Positions 12,777-21,309 of a stretch of DNA of 64,000 bases are shown in pieces (the stretch's first letter is position 1; each line of letters begins with the position of its first letter). A model generated the notes under the pieces. That model did not search any database. It had not been told where the DNA came from and worked only from the letters and a program-made list of their open reading frames with translations. Location: positions 124,001-188,000 of the forward strand of contig NZ_BAGC01000041.1 in the NCBI RefSeq assembly GCF_000308655.1, read 5' to 3'. Source of the DNA: Nocardia niigatensis NBRC 100131 (lineage in GTDB: Bacteria; Actinomycetota; Actinomycetes; Mycobacteriales; Mycobacteriaceae). The position numbers were made by a program, and so were the translations under genes.

Positions 12777-14052
12777 CGCCACCCCACACGAGTGTCACGG
12801 TGGTGCCCTCACCAGGCTGGGATTCCACGAAGGCCGAGCCGCCCGCCAGCTGCCGCATGCGGCCCAGGATGCTCATGGAGATGCCGAGCCGGTCGGCGGA
12901 GACGGCGGCGAGGTCGAATCCCGCGCCGTTGTCGGCGAACACGATGCGGATGCTGCCCGCGCTGACCGTGGCGGTCACGGTGCGCCGCACCTCCCGGCCC
13001 GGAACCGCGGCATGGCGCAGACTGTTTCGCACGGCCTCGACGAGCGCGGCGGCGATGGTGCTGGCCGAGTGCATGGGCATGCGCAGGTCGTCGTAGCCGG
13101 GCCAGGTGCGAGTGGCGAAGCGGATGCCCGGATTGATCTCCTGGACCGCGGCGCGCAGGAACAGCACCGCCGAGCGGGCGTCGAGCAGGTCGGGATCGCG
13201 TTGCGCACCGCGGCATTCGTCGAGTTGTTCCAGGGTGCGTTCGGCCTGGCGCTGCAGCACATCGGATTGGGTGCCGGCGCGGGAGGCCTCGAGCAGGGTG
13301 GAGAGCACGGCGTCGTGAATGAGGGCGGCGAAGCGGGCGCGTTCGCGGTCGCGGGCCAGGGCGGCGGCCTGGGCGGCGGCGCGGCGGCTGGCGATGGCGG
13401 ATTCGCGGTCGACGCGGGCCGCGGCGCCGGTGGCGGCGGTACCGCACCAGACGAACAGCGCCGCCAAACCGGCTGAGCGCAGGAAGTTCTCGGTCACATG
13501 CTGCGGTGTCACCGTGCTGACCGTGTACACGGTGGCCAGGGCCGCCGAGGTCGCGGCGGTCAGCAGGTAGATCACTGTCATACGGCTGGACCAGGCCAGG
13601 ACCGCCGCCGTGACCGCCAGCGCGGTCACGCGGTACGGCCACACCGTGGTGGCGTCCACCGTGTGAATTTCCAGTCCGAATGGGATGGAGGCCAGGGCAC
13701 CGAGGAAACTCACGGCGGCACAACCGCACACGAAGCGGATGGCCCGCGGGCTCGACACCGCCGACACCACGGCGATGATCGGATACCAGCCGAAGGCCAG
13801 CACCACCGCGGTCACCGTCCACCAGGCCGGCGCGTACCGGCCCTGTTCGGCGACCTCCGGCAGTTCGACGCCGCCGACGATGATGCCCGCGATGCCGATC
13901 GAGATGCCGAGCCGCCGCATGATGCGGTCGTAGGCGGCGGTGGCCGGATCCTCCCGCATGGTGAGGCGGCTGCCGAAACGCTGGATGAAGGCGGCGAGCG
14001 AGGGCATCGGCCGGGACACGGCCGGGGTTTCCAGGGTGCCCGAGGCCGTCAT
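12763..14052 (-). CDS. NarL/DesK-family sensor histidine kinase
   Basis: 429 residues. Two N-terminal membrane blocks (SIGIAGIIVGGVEL; VTAVVLAFGWYPIIAVV and others to about residue 220) precede the HisKA_3-type dimerisation region with the H box ALIHDAVLSTLLEAS (phospho-His about residue 246). The ATPase part shows an N box (LVEAVRNSLRHAAV), G1 (VFADNGAGFDL) and a C-terminal G2-like GEGTTVTLVW. The ATG at 14052 overlaps the response-regulator stop as ATGA, so the two are coupled. It presumably phosphorylates that regulator; the stimulus is unknown, though a membrane-embedded sensor with almost no extracytoplasmic loop suggests an envelope signal. Confidence 0.9.
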   Translation of the reverse strand: MTASGTLETPAVSRPMPSLAAFIQRFGSRLTMREDPATAAYDRIMRRLGISIGIAGIIVGGVELPEVAEQGRYAPAWWTVTAVVLAFGWYPIIAVVSAVSSPRAIRFVCGCAAVSFLGALASIPFGLEIHTVDATTVWPYRVTALAVTAAVLAWSSRMTVIYLLTAATSAALATVYTVSTVTPQHVTENFLRSAGLAALFVWCGTAATGAAARVDRESAIASRRAAAQAAALARDRERARFAALIHDAVLSTLLEASRAGTQSDVLQRQAERTLEQLDECRGAQRDPDLLDARSAVLFLRAAVQEINPGIRFATRTWPGYDDLRMPMHSASTIAAALVEAVRNSLRHAAVPGREVRRTVTATVSAGSIRIVFADNGAGFDLAAVSADRLGISMSILGRMRQLAGGSAFVESQPGEGTTVTLVWGGDGSR

Positions 14053-14747
14053 GTGCGCGGATTCCGCTCGGGAACAGGCAGCCACCCGTCCTCGACGGCC
14101 CGCTTGTAAAGATCGGTCTTGGTGGGGGCCGGGCGTCCGGCGTCGGCGTACTTCTGCCGGATGCGGCCCAGATAGTCGTTGACGGTCTGCTCGGACAGGC
14201 CGGTCATGCGGGCGACCCGCGAGGCCTTCTCACCCGAGGCGTACAGCTGCAGCACCTGCTGCTGACGCGGACTCAACCCGACGTCCGACAGCTGCGGGTC
14301 GCCGTCGATGGCGGCGGCCCAGTCGGTGGTGACCACCTGTTCACCGCGCGCGGCCCGGCGCACCGCCGCGACCACGGTCGGCATGTCCTCGGATTTGCGC
14401 ACCACACCCAACACGCCCGCCCGGGCGGCCGACCGCACCATGAACGGGTTGTCCGCCCCGGTGAACACCAGCACCTCGATCCCCCGCGCCCGCAGCGCCC
14501 GCACATTGTCGTCCGGTGAGGACCCGTCCGCGAGCCGCAGATCCAGCACCACCAGATCCAATTGCGCGCCCGCCGACAGCAATTCGGCCACGGTCCCCGC
14601 CGTGATCACCAGTTCCAGATCGGCTTCCGGGGCCAACATGGCCGACAACCCGATCGCCACCGACTCATGGTCCTCGACCAGCCCGATGCGGCGTATCCCC
14701 GACTCTTGCGCCTCCACGGCGGCCGTCACCTCTTCCCACACTCCCAA
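14049..14747 (-). CDS. NarL/FixJ-family response regulator
   Basis: 232 residues. Receiver domain with acidic pocket (GLVEDHES), phospho-acceptor Asp in VVLDLRLADGSS (about residue 66), conserved Thr (LVFTGAD) and Lys (VVRKSED). A LuxR-type helix-turn-helix follows (LSPRQQQVLQLYASGEKASRVARMTGLSEQTVNDYLGRIR is the region, about 165-205), ending with an unusually long 25-residue tail. TTG is the predicted start, with AGGGA 8 nt upstream. First gene of a three-gene operon with the kinase and the kinase-like membrane protein. Confidence 0.9.
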   Translation of the reverse strand: MGVWEEVTAAVEAQESGIRRIGLVEDHESVAIGLSAMLAPEADLELVITAGTVAELLSAGAQLDLVVLDLRLADGSSPDDNVRALRARGIEVLVFTGADNPFMVRSAARAGVLGVVRKSEDMPTVVAAVRRAARGEQVVTTDWAAAIDGDPQLSDVGLSPRQQQVLQLYASGEKASRVARMTGLSEQTVNDYLGRIRQKYADAGRPAPTKTDLYKRAVEDGWLPVPERNPRT

Positions 14748-14830
14748 GTGACGTTCCCTGAGAACGCCCCCTCGAGTATGACCGCCGAGCGGCCGAATAT
14801 GTCAGCCACCAGAAATCGGGGGAGGTCCCC

Positions 14831-15283
14831 TCACCCCATCAGCTGCGCGGCGACGGTGGCCCCGAGCTCCCAGCATCGCTCGATCTCGGCCTTCTCCGGC
14901 TTGCCCGAAATGATCACCGGCGCGGCCGCTTTCTCCCAGCCGAGCCCGGTGGTCGCGCTCTCGACGCTACGCTCGGCCCCTTCGGTGCCCTGATTCCCGT
15001 GGATGTACAGCCCGTAAGGCCGACCCCTGGTCGAATCCAGGCACGGGTAATAGAAGGTGTCGAACGCGTGCTTGAGCGCTCCGCTCATATAGCCGAGATT
15101 CGCCGGCGTCCCCAGCAGGTACCCATCGGCCGCGAGGACATCACTCGCGGTCACGCCCAGGGCCGCCCGGCGTACGACATCGACGCCTTCGATCTCGGGA
15201 TCCGTCGCCCCCGCGACCACCGCTTCGAACATCTCCTGCATGAACGGCGACGGCGTGTGGTGAATGATCAACAGAGTCGGCAC
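14831..15283 (-). CDS. Flavodoxin-fold NAD(P)H-dependent FMN reductase-like protein
   Basis: 150 residues. Begins with a beta strand and phosphate-binding loop (LLIIHHTPSPFMQEMFEAV), then GYLLGTPANLGYMSGALKHAFDT, the typical second FMN-binding segment of flavodoxin-like oxidoreductases (pattern GTPvywgsmsgqlK), and a third loop (IHGNQGTEGA). These proteins bind FMN and reduce quinones, azo compounds or other acceptors; the substrate cannot be read here. Start is GTG at 15283 with a GGCTCGGG-like ribosome site. Monocistronic. Confidence 0.82.
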   Translation of the reverse strand: MPTLLIIHHTPSPFMQEMFEAVVAGATDPEIEGVDVVRRAALGVTASDVLAADGYLLGTPANLGYMSGALKHAFDTFYYPCLDSTRGRPYGLYIHGNQGTEGAERSVESATTGLGWEKAAAPVIISGKPEKAEIERCWELGATVAAQLMG

Positions 15284-16153
15284 ATCCCGAGCCTACTGAC
15301 CTCTGTGCTCGCGGCTCGTCGTGCCGATGGGTCGAGCGTTGCTCCCGCTCCGGTCTCGGTGAGGACGCCGCCCTGGGCATCGAGCGGGGCCGGTGCCGAT
15401 GGCCGGACCACTTCATTCAGCGTGCCCCGGCCCGGCCGCGCACCTGCCGGTAGCCGTCATGGATCGACGTGATGGTGTCAGGTTACCGGCACGCCCGCTG
15501 ATGGCTGCTTTGCCGGAGAAATATTGGAACAACCCTCCGTTGGAGACGTCGCTCCACTCCTGGCGACAACGGGCGGGGTCGGCAACGAATTCGTTCTCGA
15601 TCGGATCGCCCATCACACGCTCGGCCTGCCCACGCAGGCGTAGCGCGGGTGCGGTAAACAGACTGCAACATCTGCGTGAACTTCCAATGCGGTGTGGCCG
15701 AGTCGGCCTCGGGTTCAATGTGCTCGTACGCGGCAATTGGCAAGGGCGGCAACGGTTGAACGCGGATCGCGCGGACCCATGCCGGGCGACACCAGAGTTC
15801 GCTGCGCCTTCATCCTGATTGGGGTAGGCTTCCCCCGTGTTCGAAACACGTTCCAGCGAAACATATCTCATGGGCCGCTGCGTCCGGGGTGTGTGCGCTG
15901 AATGTTGCCTCGACACGGGGGTGCTGCGGGTGCGCTGATGACGGCGTCGGCGTATCTCCTTGCCAGGCAAGCAGATACGCATGCCACCAGCATTCCAGCA
16001 GCAAAACCGACCGTTCTCGATCCTGGGTGATCGTCGTGCCGAGGCTCGTAGAGATGCTCGTGTTCCATCCGTTCATGGGAGCTACACCTTGGTAACTTAT
16101 GTTTTCCGGGCGCGTGTTGTTCCGGAGTCGTCCGCGCACAGGGCCGAGGGCGC
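15284..16153. other. 870-bp stretch without an intact gene
   Basis: No frame here has convincing coding character on either strand. Base composition is visibly less GC-rich than the flanks. On the minus strand at 15413-15752 there is a degenerate DUF4375-like remnant (separate entry). The rest, from about 15760 to 16130, shows only short shadow-like frames; I recognise no RNA or repeat in it. Confidence 0.6.
15413..15752 (-). pseudogene. Degenerate DUF4375/DMP19-like remnant
   Basis: Two minus-strand frames together give a plausible decayed protein. One frame (start near 15752) reads PLPIAAYEHIEPEADSATP; the other, further downstream, reads EWSDVSNGGLFQYFSGK. NGG(L/F)xQYF is the hallmark motif of DUF4375/DMP19 proteins, where it follows a conserved strand ending in an acidic residue. 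No single frame joins the two parts and no downstream domain follows, so a frameshifted and truncated relic is the most economical reading. Identification rests on one short motif. Confidence 0.35.
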
Positions 16154-17335
16154 ATGAAGCTGTATTCGCCCGAGTTCGCCGCCGACCCCCATGCCGCCTA
16201 CGACCGCATGCGGCGCGAGTCCGGCCCGCTAATCCCCGTCGAAGTGGCCTCGGGAGTGTCCGCGACCCTGGTGATCGGATATCGTGCGGCACTGCGCATT
16301 CTGAGTGATCCGGACCGTTTTCCAGCCGATCCGAGAACCTGGGAGTCCAGCCTCCCCGAGAACTGTCCGGTTTTGCCGATCATGGAGTGGGGCACGATCG
16401 GCTCCGGGGCGGAGGAGGAACACCGCACCCGCTATCGGCCGGCCTATCTCGAGACGCTGCGCGATGTCGACCTGTTCACCCTGCGGCATGAGGTCGAGGC
16501 CCTCGCGGTGCCGTTGATCAACGAATTCTGCGGCGCCGGAAAGGCCGATCTGCTCGACCAGTTCGCGATGCCGCTGACCGTACGAGTGATCAACAATCTG
16601 CTCGGTCTGTCCACAGAGGTGGGCGAGCGGGTGTTCACCGCCATGGCCGTGCTGCGCGACGCCCCCGACGAGGAGACCTCGGACCGCTACAACCAGCGCC
16701 TGACCGGAGACCTGCTGGAGGCGGTCACGGCCAAGCGGCGCGAACCCGGCTCGGACGTGATCTCGCGGCTCATCGCGCACCCGGCCGGGCTGGACGACGC
16801 CGAGATCGTGGCGCAGCTCGCGGTACTGTACGCCCGCGGCAGCGAACCCACCTGGAATCTGATCGTCAACACGGTGCTGTTGATGCTGACCGACAACCAG
16901 TTCCACGATGACCTGCTGGCCGGCGCGCTACCGGTCCGGGACGCGATCGACGAGGCGCTGTTCGCCAATCCCCCGCTGGCCAATTCGTGCGCCCGCTATC
17001 CCCGGCAACCGCAACTGGTCGAGAACGTGTGGCTGCCGGGCGATCAGCCGGTGGTCATCAGTTCGACCGGCTGCAACTCCGATCCGGCGGTCGCGGGCGA
17101 CCGCATCGGCAACCGCTCCCACCTGGCGTGGGGCGCCGGGTCACGGGCGTGCCCGGGCCAATCCGTGGCCATGGTCATCGCGCAGGAGGCACTAGATCAA
17201 CTGCTGGACGCGCTGCCCGAGATCGAATTGGCCATGCCCGCGGACCAGCTCGAGTGGCGGCCGAGTTCCTTCCACCGCGCGCCCGTGACGGTCCCGGTGA
17301 TATTCCCGCCCGGCCTGCCGCTGGCCGTTCCGTAA
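16154..17335 (+). CDS. CYP157-like cytochrome P450 without ExxR
   Basis: 393 residues. The heme-thiolate loop is WGAGSRACPGQ with Cys333. The N-terminus LYSPEFAADPHAAYDRMR and the region DEALFANPPLANSCARYP resemble the actinobacterial CYP157 family, which is known for lacking the otherwise near-invariant ExxR motif of the K helix. Here the position reads E267-A-L-F270, so the Arg is absent. The I helix has RGSEPT rather than AGxxT. In Streptomyces such P450s usually sit in conservons next to a sensor, roadblock proteins and a small GTPase; none is present here. ATG at 16154 follows GAGGG. Product and redox partner unknown. Confidence 0.85.
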   Translation: MKLYSPEFAADPHAAYDRMRRESGPLIPVEVASGVSATLVIGYRAALRILSDPDRFPADPRTWESSLPENCPVLPIMEWGTIGSGAEEEHRTRYRPAYLETLRDVDLFTLRHEVEALAVPLINEFCGAGKADLLDQFAMPLTVRVINNLLGLSTEVGERVFTAMAVLRDAPDEETSDRYNQRLTGDLLEAVTAKRREPGSDVISRLIAHPAGLDDAEIVAQLAVLYARGSEPTWNLIVNTVLLMLTDNQFHDDLLAGALPVRDAIDEALFANPPLANSCARYPRQPQLVENVWLPGDQPVVISSTGCNSDPAVAGDRIGNRSHLAWGAGSRACPGQSVAMVIAQEALDQLLDALPEIELAMPADQLEWRPSSFHRAPVTVPVIFPPGLPLAVP

Positions 17336-17339
17336 GGAC

Positions 17340-17828
17340 TCAACTACCGAAAAGCCTTCGCCACCAAGGTCGTTCGATGGTCGGCACGGGTGCCGACCCG
17401 GCACCGGCACCGGCACGGGGCGGCCGGGCGGATTCGCGTGCGGCGCGCCAGGTTTCGACGACCTCGTCGACCTTCAAGGGGCCGATGGGGACATGGGGAC
17501 CGGTCGGCATGCGCAGATACTGAACGATGCGGTCGTTGAGTGCGGTGACGGTGGCGCGAACTTCGCGCTCGGACACCATGTCTCGGACCGTGTCGTCGAT
17601 GCGCTCGCGTTCCCGGCGCAGGATGATCGATTCCGGGAGGAGCGCGTCGGCGGTCGCGCCCTCGCGCTTCAGATAGCTTCGGAGCCACCAGTCTTCGTCG
17701 GCGGCGCCGGGCGGGATCGGTCGGCCCGCGCCCTTCAGGTTGTCGAATTCGCCCCGCTCCGTTGCCTCGCGGACCTGTTTGTCGATCCATGATTCGAAGG
17801 AGACCCCGGGCGGTTTGCGCTCGGTCAT
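17340..17828 (-). CDS. DUF1992 (DnaJ-homologue subfamily C member 28-like) protein
   Basis: 162 residues. The N-terminal 70 residues carry the DUF1992 pattern: ESWIDKQVREATERGEFDNLKGAGRPI, then WWLRSYLKREG and LLPESIILRRER. The family is widespread and of unknown biochemical role; the name relates to eukaryotic DNAJC28, but no J domain is present. The C-terminus is an Ala/Gly/Pro-rich tail ending WWRRLFGS. Convergent with the P450 gene, stops 4 bp apart. The ATG at 17828 is preceded at 6 nt by TAGGAT, so the mRNA may be leaderless. Confidence 0.88.
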   Translation of the reverse strand: MTERKPPGVSFESWIDKQVREATERGEFDNLKGAGRPIPPGAADEDWWLRSYLKREGATADALLPESIILRRERERIDDTVRDMVSEREVRATVTALNDRIVQYLRMPTGPHVPIGPLKVDEVVETWRAARESARPPRAGAGAGSAPVPTIERPWWRRLFGS

Positions 17829-17834
17829 GCCCCG

Positions 17835-17840
17835 ATCCTA
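17835..17840 (-). promoter_or_regulatory. Leaderless -10 hexamer of the DUF1992 gene
   Basis: Minus-strand TAGGAT followed by 6 nt and ATG at 17828. Confidence 0.4.
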
Positions 17841-17863
17841 CCGATCGCCGGGAAACGACCGGA

Positions 17864-18511
17864 TCACTTGTCGGCGCGGTAGGGGTCGAAGACCGTCATG
17901 ACCAAGCGGTGGGAGGTGGCGACGGCGTGGTCGGCGTCGCCTTCGGCCAGGCCGAGCAGTGGGTCCAGGCCGGAAACGTGCGGGGCGAGGGCCAGGTGGG
18001 GAAGCATCAGGAGCAGCAGCGAGAGCAGGGCCTGGGTGTCGGCATCGGGGCGGAGGGCGCCCACCGCCGACGCCGCGTCGAAGAGGGGCCGCAGCACGGC
18101 CAGGTAATGACGGTTGACGGATTCCCGGACCGCGGTGCGGGCCACCGGGTCGGGTTCCAGGTTGGCGGCCGCGGTCATCGCCCGCTCCAGGGGATGGTCG
18201 TAGAAGTAGCGGATCCAGGCTTCCAGCAGCGACTCGAGGGAGCCGAAGAAGTCGCCCTCCCAGTCGAGTTCGCTCGCGGTCGCCTCGATGGACGCGCGGA
18301 TCCTCTCGCTGGACAGTTCCGCCAGGTAGACGTACATGTCGGCCTTGTCGGCGAAGTACTGGAACAGACTGCCCTTGGAGACGCCGGCCTCGCGGCAGAT
18401 GGTGTTGAGGCTGCCGCCGCTGAAACCGCGGGCGGCGAATTCGGCCTCGGCGGCGGCCACCACGGCGGCCCGGCGCGGCGCGGGGAGCCGGTCCCATGTT
18501 CCTGTCGGCAT
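17864..18511 (-). CDS. TetR/AcrR-family repressor
   Basis: 215 residues. The N-terminal helix-turn-helix is clear: AAEAEFAARGFSGGSLNTIC then REAGVSKGSLFQYFADKADMYVYL, with the GxxxGxxYxYFxxK-type recognition helix. The rest is an all-helical ligand-binding domain with an aromatic cluster (WEGDFFGSLESLLEAWIRYFY). It is divergently transcribed from the flavin monooxygenase operon across 99 bp that contain a 28-bp near-perfect inverted repeat, so it very likely represses that operon and itself. The ligand may be a ketone or other substrate of the monooxygenase (inference). Confidence 0.92.
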   Translation of the reverse strand: MPTGTWDRLPAPRRAAVVAAAEAEFAARGFSGGSLNTICREAGVSKGSLFQYFADKADMYVYLAELSSERIRASIEATASELDWEGDFFGSLESLLEAWIRYFYDHPLERAMTAAANLEPDPVARTAVRESVNRHYLAVLRPLFDAASAVGALRPDADTQALLSLLLLMLPHLALAPHVSGLDPLLGLAEGDADHAVATSHRLVMTVFDPYRADK

Positions 18512-18566
18512 CGCCGACCTCCTCTGCCCGCGGGCTATTGACTGTGCGACGGATTACATCCTACTG

Positions 18567-18594
18567 TGACCAGTGGTCATATGACCACCGGTCA
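18567..18594. promoter_or_regulatory. TetR operator, 28-bp inverted repeat
   Basis: TGACCAGTGGTCAT at 18567-18580 is followed immediately by its inverted partner ATGACCACCGGTCA at 18581-18594, with one mismatch between the 14-bp arms. A possible -35 (TTGACT, 18538-18543) lies just upstream. It sits in the TetR/monooxygenase divergent gap, 2 bp before the AAAGGAG ribosome site. Confidence 0.8.
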
Positions 18595-18610
18595 TAAAGG
18601 AGTCCGAGTC

Positions 18611-20002
18611 ATGTCCATCAATTCCAACGAACCGAGGGTGTGCGTCATCGGCGCGGGCTCCGCCGGTATCACCGCGGTGAAGGTGCTGGCCGAGCGCGGC
18701 ATCGACGTGGACTGCTACGAGCTGTCCGACCGGGTGGGCGGCAACTGGGTGTGGGGTAACAGCAACGGGGTGTCGGCGGCCTACCGGTCGCTGCACATCA
18801 ACACCTCGCGTCAGCGCATGGAGTTCAGCGACTTCCCCATGCCCGCGCACCTGCCCGATTTCGCTCGTCACGATCAGATCGCCGACTACTTCGACTCGTA
18901 CGTGCGGCATTTCGGGTTCGGTGACCGCATCCGGTTCCGCACCGGGGTCGACCACGTGCGGCCGCGGCCCGACGGCACCTTCGAGGTGACCCTGTCCACC
19001 GGCGAGACCGTCGACTACGACGCGGTCCTGGTCGCCAACGGCCACCACTGGGATCCCCGGCTACCCGAGCCGATGTTCCCGGGCGCGAGCGAATTCCGCG
19101 GCGAGATCATGCATTCGCACGCCTACACCGAGGAAGCGCAGCTGACCGGGAAGCGCGTCGTGGTGCTGGGCATGGGCAACTCCGCGATGGACATCGCCGT
19201 CGACGCCTCGTATCACGCTGCCGAGACCTATCTTTCGGCGCGCAGCGGGGTGCACGTGATCCCCAAGTACGTGTGGGGCCGGCCCTACGACCGGATCGGG
19301 GGCGCGGAATGGTTCCCGTCGTTCCTGCGCTGGCCGCTGGCCCGCAGGCTGATGGCCGCTGCGACCGGGCCGATGACCCGCTACGGGCTGCCCGCGCCGG
19401 ATCACAAGTTCGCGCAGGCGCATCCGACCATGTCGAGCCGGATCCTGGACCGGCTCGCGCACGGGGCGATCACGCCGATGCCGACCATCGATCGCTTCGA
19501 GGGCGACGAGGTGGTGTTCACCGACGGCCGCAGGGTGGCCGCGGATCTGGTGGTGTTCTGCACCGGATACAAGATCAGCTTCCCGTTCTTCGACGCCGAC
19601 TTCCTGGATCCGTCGGGTGACAATCGAGTGCGCCTGTACCGCCGCGTCTTCCACACGCAGGTGCCGGGCCTGTACTTCGTCGGGCTGGTGCAGCCGCTGG
19701 GCGCGATCATGCCGATCGCCGAACGCCAGGCCCACCTGATCGCCGACCACCTGCAGGGCCGCTACCACCTGCCCGGACCGGCCGAGATGGACCGGGAGAT
19801 CACCGCGCACCAGCGTGGCATCCAGCGCCGGTACGTGGCGTCCAAGCGCCACACCATCCAGGTCGATTTCGACGACTACATGCGCGATCTGCGGCTGGAG
19901 CGCCGCCGTGGCGCGCAGCGGCCGGGCGGGATCTACCCCGTCGATCGCCCGACCGCGAGCGTCGCCGCCCGCCGTGCCCGCGACGCCGAGGTGGTGGCGT
20001 GA
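18611..20002 (+). CDS. Flavin-containing monooxygenase
   Basis: 463 residues. FAD-binding GxGxxG (VIGAGSAGI, residues 11-18), the FMO fingerprint FRGEIMHSHAY (FxGxxxHxxxY, near residue 160), and an NADP-binding GxGxxG-like motif (VVVLGMGNSAMD, about 183-194); a final VFCTGYK matches the ATG/CTGY segment. The Tyr at the fingerprint's end points to FMO rather than the Trp-Pro/Asp of type I Baeyer-Villiger enzymes, although the two overlap functionally. Start ATG 18611 has AAAGGAG 8 nt upstream; in-frame ATGs at 18566 and 18581 lie in the operator. The coupled hydrolase downstream suggests oxidation followed by ester hydrolysis (inference). Confidence 0.92.
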   Translation: MSINSNEPRVCVIGAGSAGITAVKVLAERGIDVDCYELSDRVGGNWVWGNSNGVSAAYRSLHINTSRQRMEFSDFPMPAHLPDFARHDQIADYFDSYVRHFGFGDRIRFRTGVDHVRPRPDGTFEVTLSTGETVDYDAVLVANGHHWDPRLPEPMFPGASEFRGEIMHSHAYTEEAQLTGKRVVVLGMGNSAMDIAVDASYHAAETYLSARSGVHVIPKYVWGRPYDRIGGAEWFPSFLRWPLARRLMAAATGPMTRYGLPAPDHKFAQAHPTMSSRILDRLAHGAITPMPTIDRFEGDEVVFTDGRRVAADLVVFCTGYKISFPFFDADFLDPSGDNRVRLYRRVFHTQVPGLYFVGLVQPLGAIMPIAERQAHLIADHLQGRYHLPGPAEMDREITAHQRGIQRRYVASKRHTIQVDFDDYMRDLRLERRRGAQRPGGIYPVDRPTASVAARRARDAEVVA

Positions 20003-20943
20003 TGAGCGAGAACACCACGGGCGCAAGCGAACACGATGTGCGATTCCCGTCCGAGGACGGATCGCACTGTGCTGCGACCCTCTATCTGCCCGAGCACCGG
20101 CCCGGGTCCAGGCCGCCGGTGATCGTGATGGCGCATGGGCTCGGCGCGATCCGCGCCATGGGCCTGCCCGCCTTCGCCGAGCGTTTCACCGCCGCCGGAT
20201 ACGCCTGCCTGGTCTTCGACTACCGCCATTTCGGCGACAGTGAGGGCATGCCGCGGTATCTGCTGTCGACCCGCAAACAACGCGCCGACTGGGCGGCCGC
20301 GATCGCCTTCGCGCGGTATCTGCCGCAGGTGGACGGCGACCGAATCGTGGCCTGGGGCACCTCCTTCGGCGGCGGGCACGCCATCTATACCGCGGCTCAG
20401 CGCCCGGCCGGGCTGGTCGCGGCCATCGCCCAGTGCCCGTTCACCGACGGCCTCGCCTCCACGCTGGCCATTCCGCCGGTCAACTCGGTGAAGGCCACCC
20501 TCGCCGGTGTCCGGGATGTCGCCGGTGCGCTGTTCGGCCGCGCGCCGCACATGATCACCACGGCCGGGGCCGTGAACGGCACCGCGCTGATGACCGCGCC
20601 CGACGCCGAATCCGGTTATCTCGCACTGGTTCCGCCCGGCGCGGACTTCCGCAACGAGGCCGCGGCCCGCGTCGTCTTCGACATCCTGACCGATCGGCCC
20701 GGCCGGCTCACCGGCCGTATCGAGGTGCCAATCCTGTTCTCGGTGTGCGAAACCGATTCCGTCGCACCGGCGAAGCCGACGCTGCGCTATGCGGCTCGCG
20801 CGCCGCGCGGTGAGGTCCGCACCTACGCCGACGGGCATTTCGACATCTACCGCGGCGCGGCGTTCGATCGAGTCGTCGCCGACCAGGTCGATTTCCTGCG
20901 CCGCCGGGTCCCGGTGCTCGCCGAAGGAGACCGGCCGGCATGA
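20002..20943 (+). CDS. Alpha/beta hydrolase, serine hydrolase of the monooxygenase operon
   Basis: 313 residues. The oxyanion-hole motif VMAHGLGAIR, the nucleophile elbow GTSFGGG (Ser about residue 118) and a C-terminal DGHFDIYRG His segment mark a peptidase-S15/DienelactoneH-like alpha/beta hydrolase. Its ATG shares a base with the monooxygenase stop (TGATG), so translation is coupled. In such operons the hydrolase can open an ester or lactone made by the monooxygenase (inference). GTG at 19999 is an alternative start. Confidence 0.9.
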   Translation: MSENTTGASEHDVRFPSEDGSHCAATLYLPEHRPGSRPPVIVMAHGLGAIRAMGLPAFAERFTAAGYACLVFDYRHFGDSEGMPRYLLSTRKQRADWAAAIAFARYLPQVDGDRIVAWGTSFGGGHAIYTAAQRPAGLVAAIAQCPFTDGLASTLAIPPVNSVKATLAGVRDVAGALFGRAPHMITTAGAVNGTALMTAPDAESGYLALVPPGADFRNEAAARVVFDILTDRPGRLTGRIEVPILFSVCETDSVAPAKPTLRYAARAPRGEVRTYADGHFDIYRGAAFDRVVADQVDFLRRRVPVLAEGDRPA

Positions 20944-21305
20944 CGGGACGCACCGTACTGCTCGGCGCCACCGGTTATACCGACGATCTCGTGCTGGAGT
21001 CGCTACTGCGCCGGGGCATCGAACCGGTTCTGGCGGGACGCAATCGCGCGACTGTCCGGGACCGGGCCGAACGCGCGGGCGGCCTGGAGTACGCCGTCGC
21101 GGATGTCTCCGCGCCCGCGAGCATCGCAGCCCTGGTCGGCCGTGGCGATGTGCTGATCACCACCGTCGGACCGTTCGAGCGGTTCGGCTATCCGGTCGCG
21201 GAGACGGCCGCGGCGGTCGGCGCCCACTACATCGATTCCACCGGTGAAGTGGGGTTCGTGCGCGAGCATCGGACTCATCCCGGTATGAATCGTCGGGCAT
21301 GCTGA
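20940..21305 (+). pseudogene. Truncated saccharopine-dehydrogenase-like/trans-acting enoyl reductase
   Basis: Only 121 residues of a family usually 350-420 long. The intact part is an N-terminal Rossmann domain: TVLLGATGYTDDLVLESLLRRG, VLAGRN, then ISTTVGPF-like ITTVGPFERFGYPVAETAAAVGAHYIDSTGE, a segment diagnostic of the family. After VGFVREH the sequence leaves the family and ends in 10 unrelated residues. The ATG overlaps the hydrolase stop (ATGA), so it was the third gene of the monooxygenase operon. The remainder has been lost, and a barstar-like gene begins 4 bp after the stop, marking a probable deletion/replacement junction. Confidence 0.7.
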
Positions 21306-21309
21306 GGCG

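Noticed and set aside
15810-16292. 160-codon minus-strand frame upstream of and into the P450 gene
   Set aside because: Overlaps the P450 start, no ribosome site and no family-like segment.
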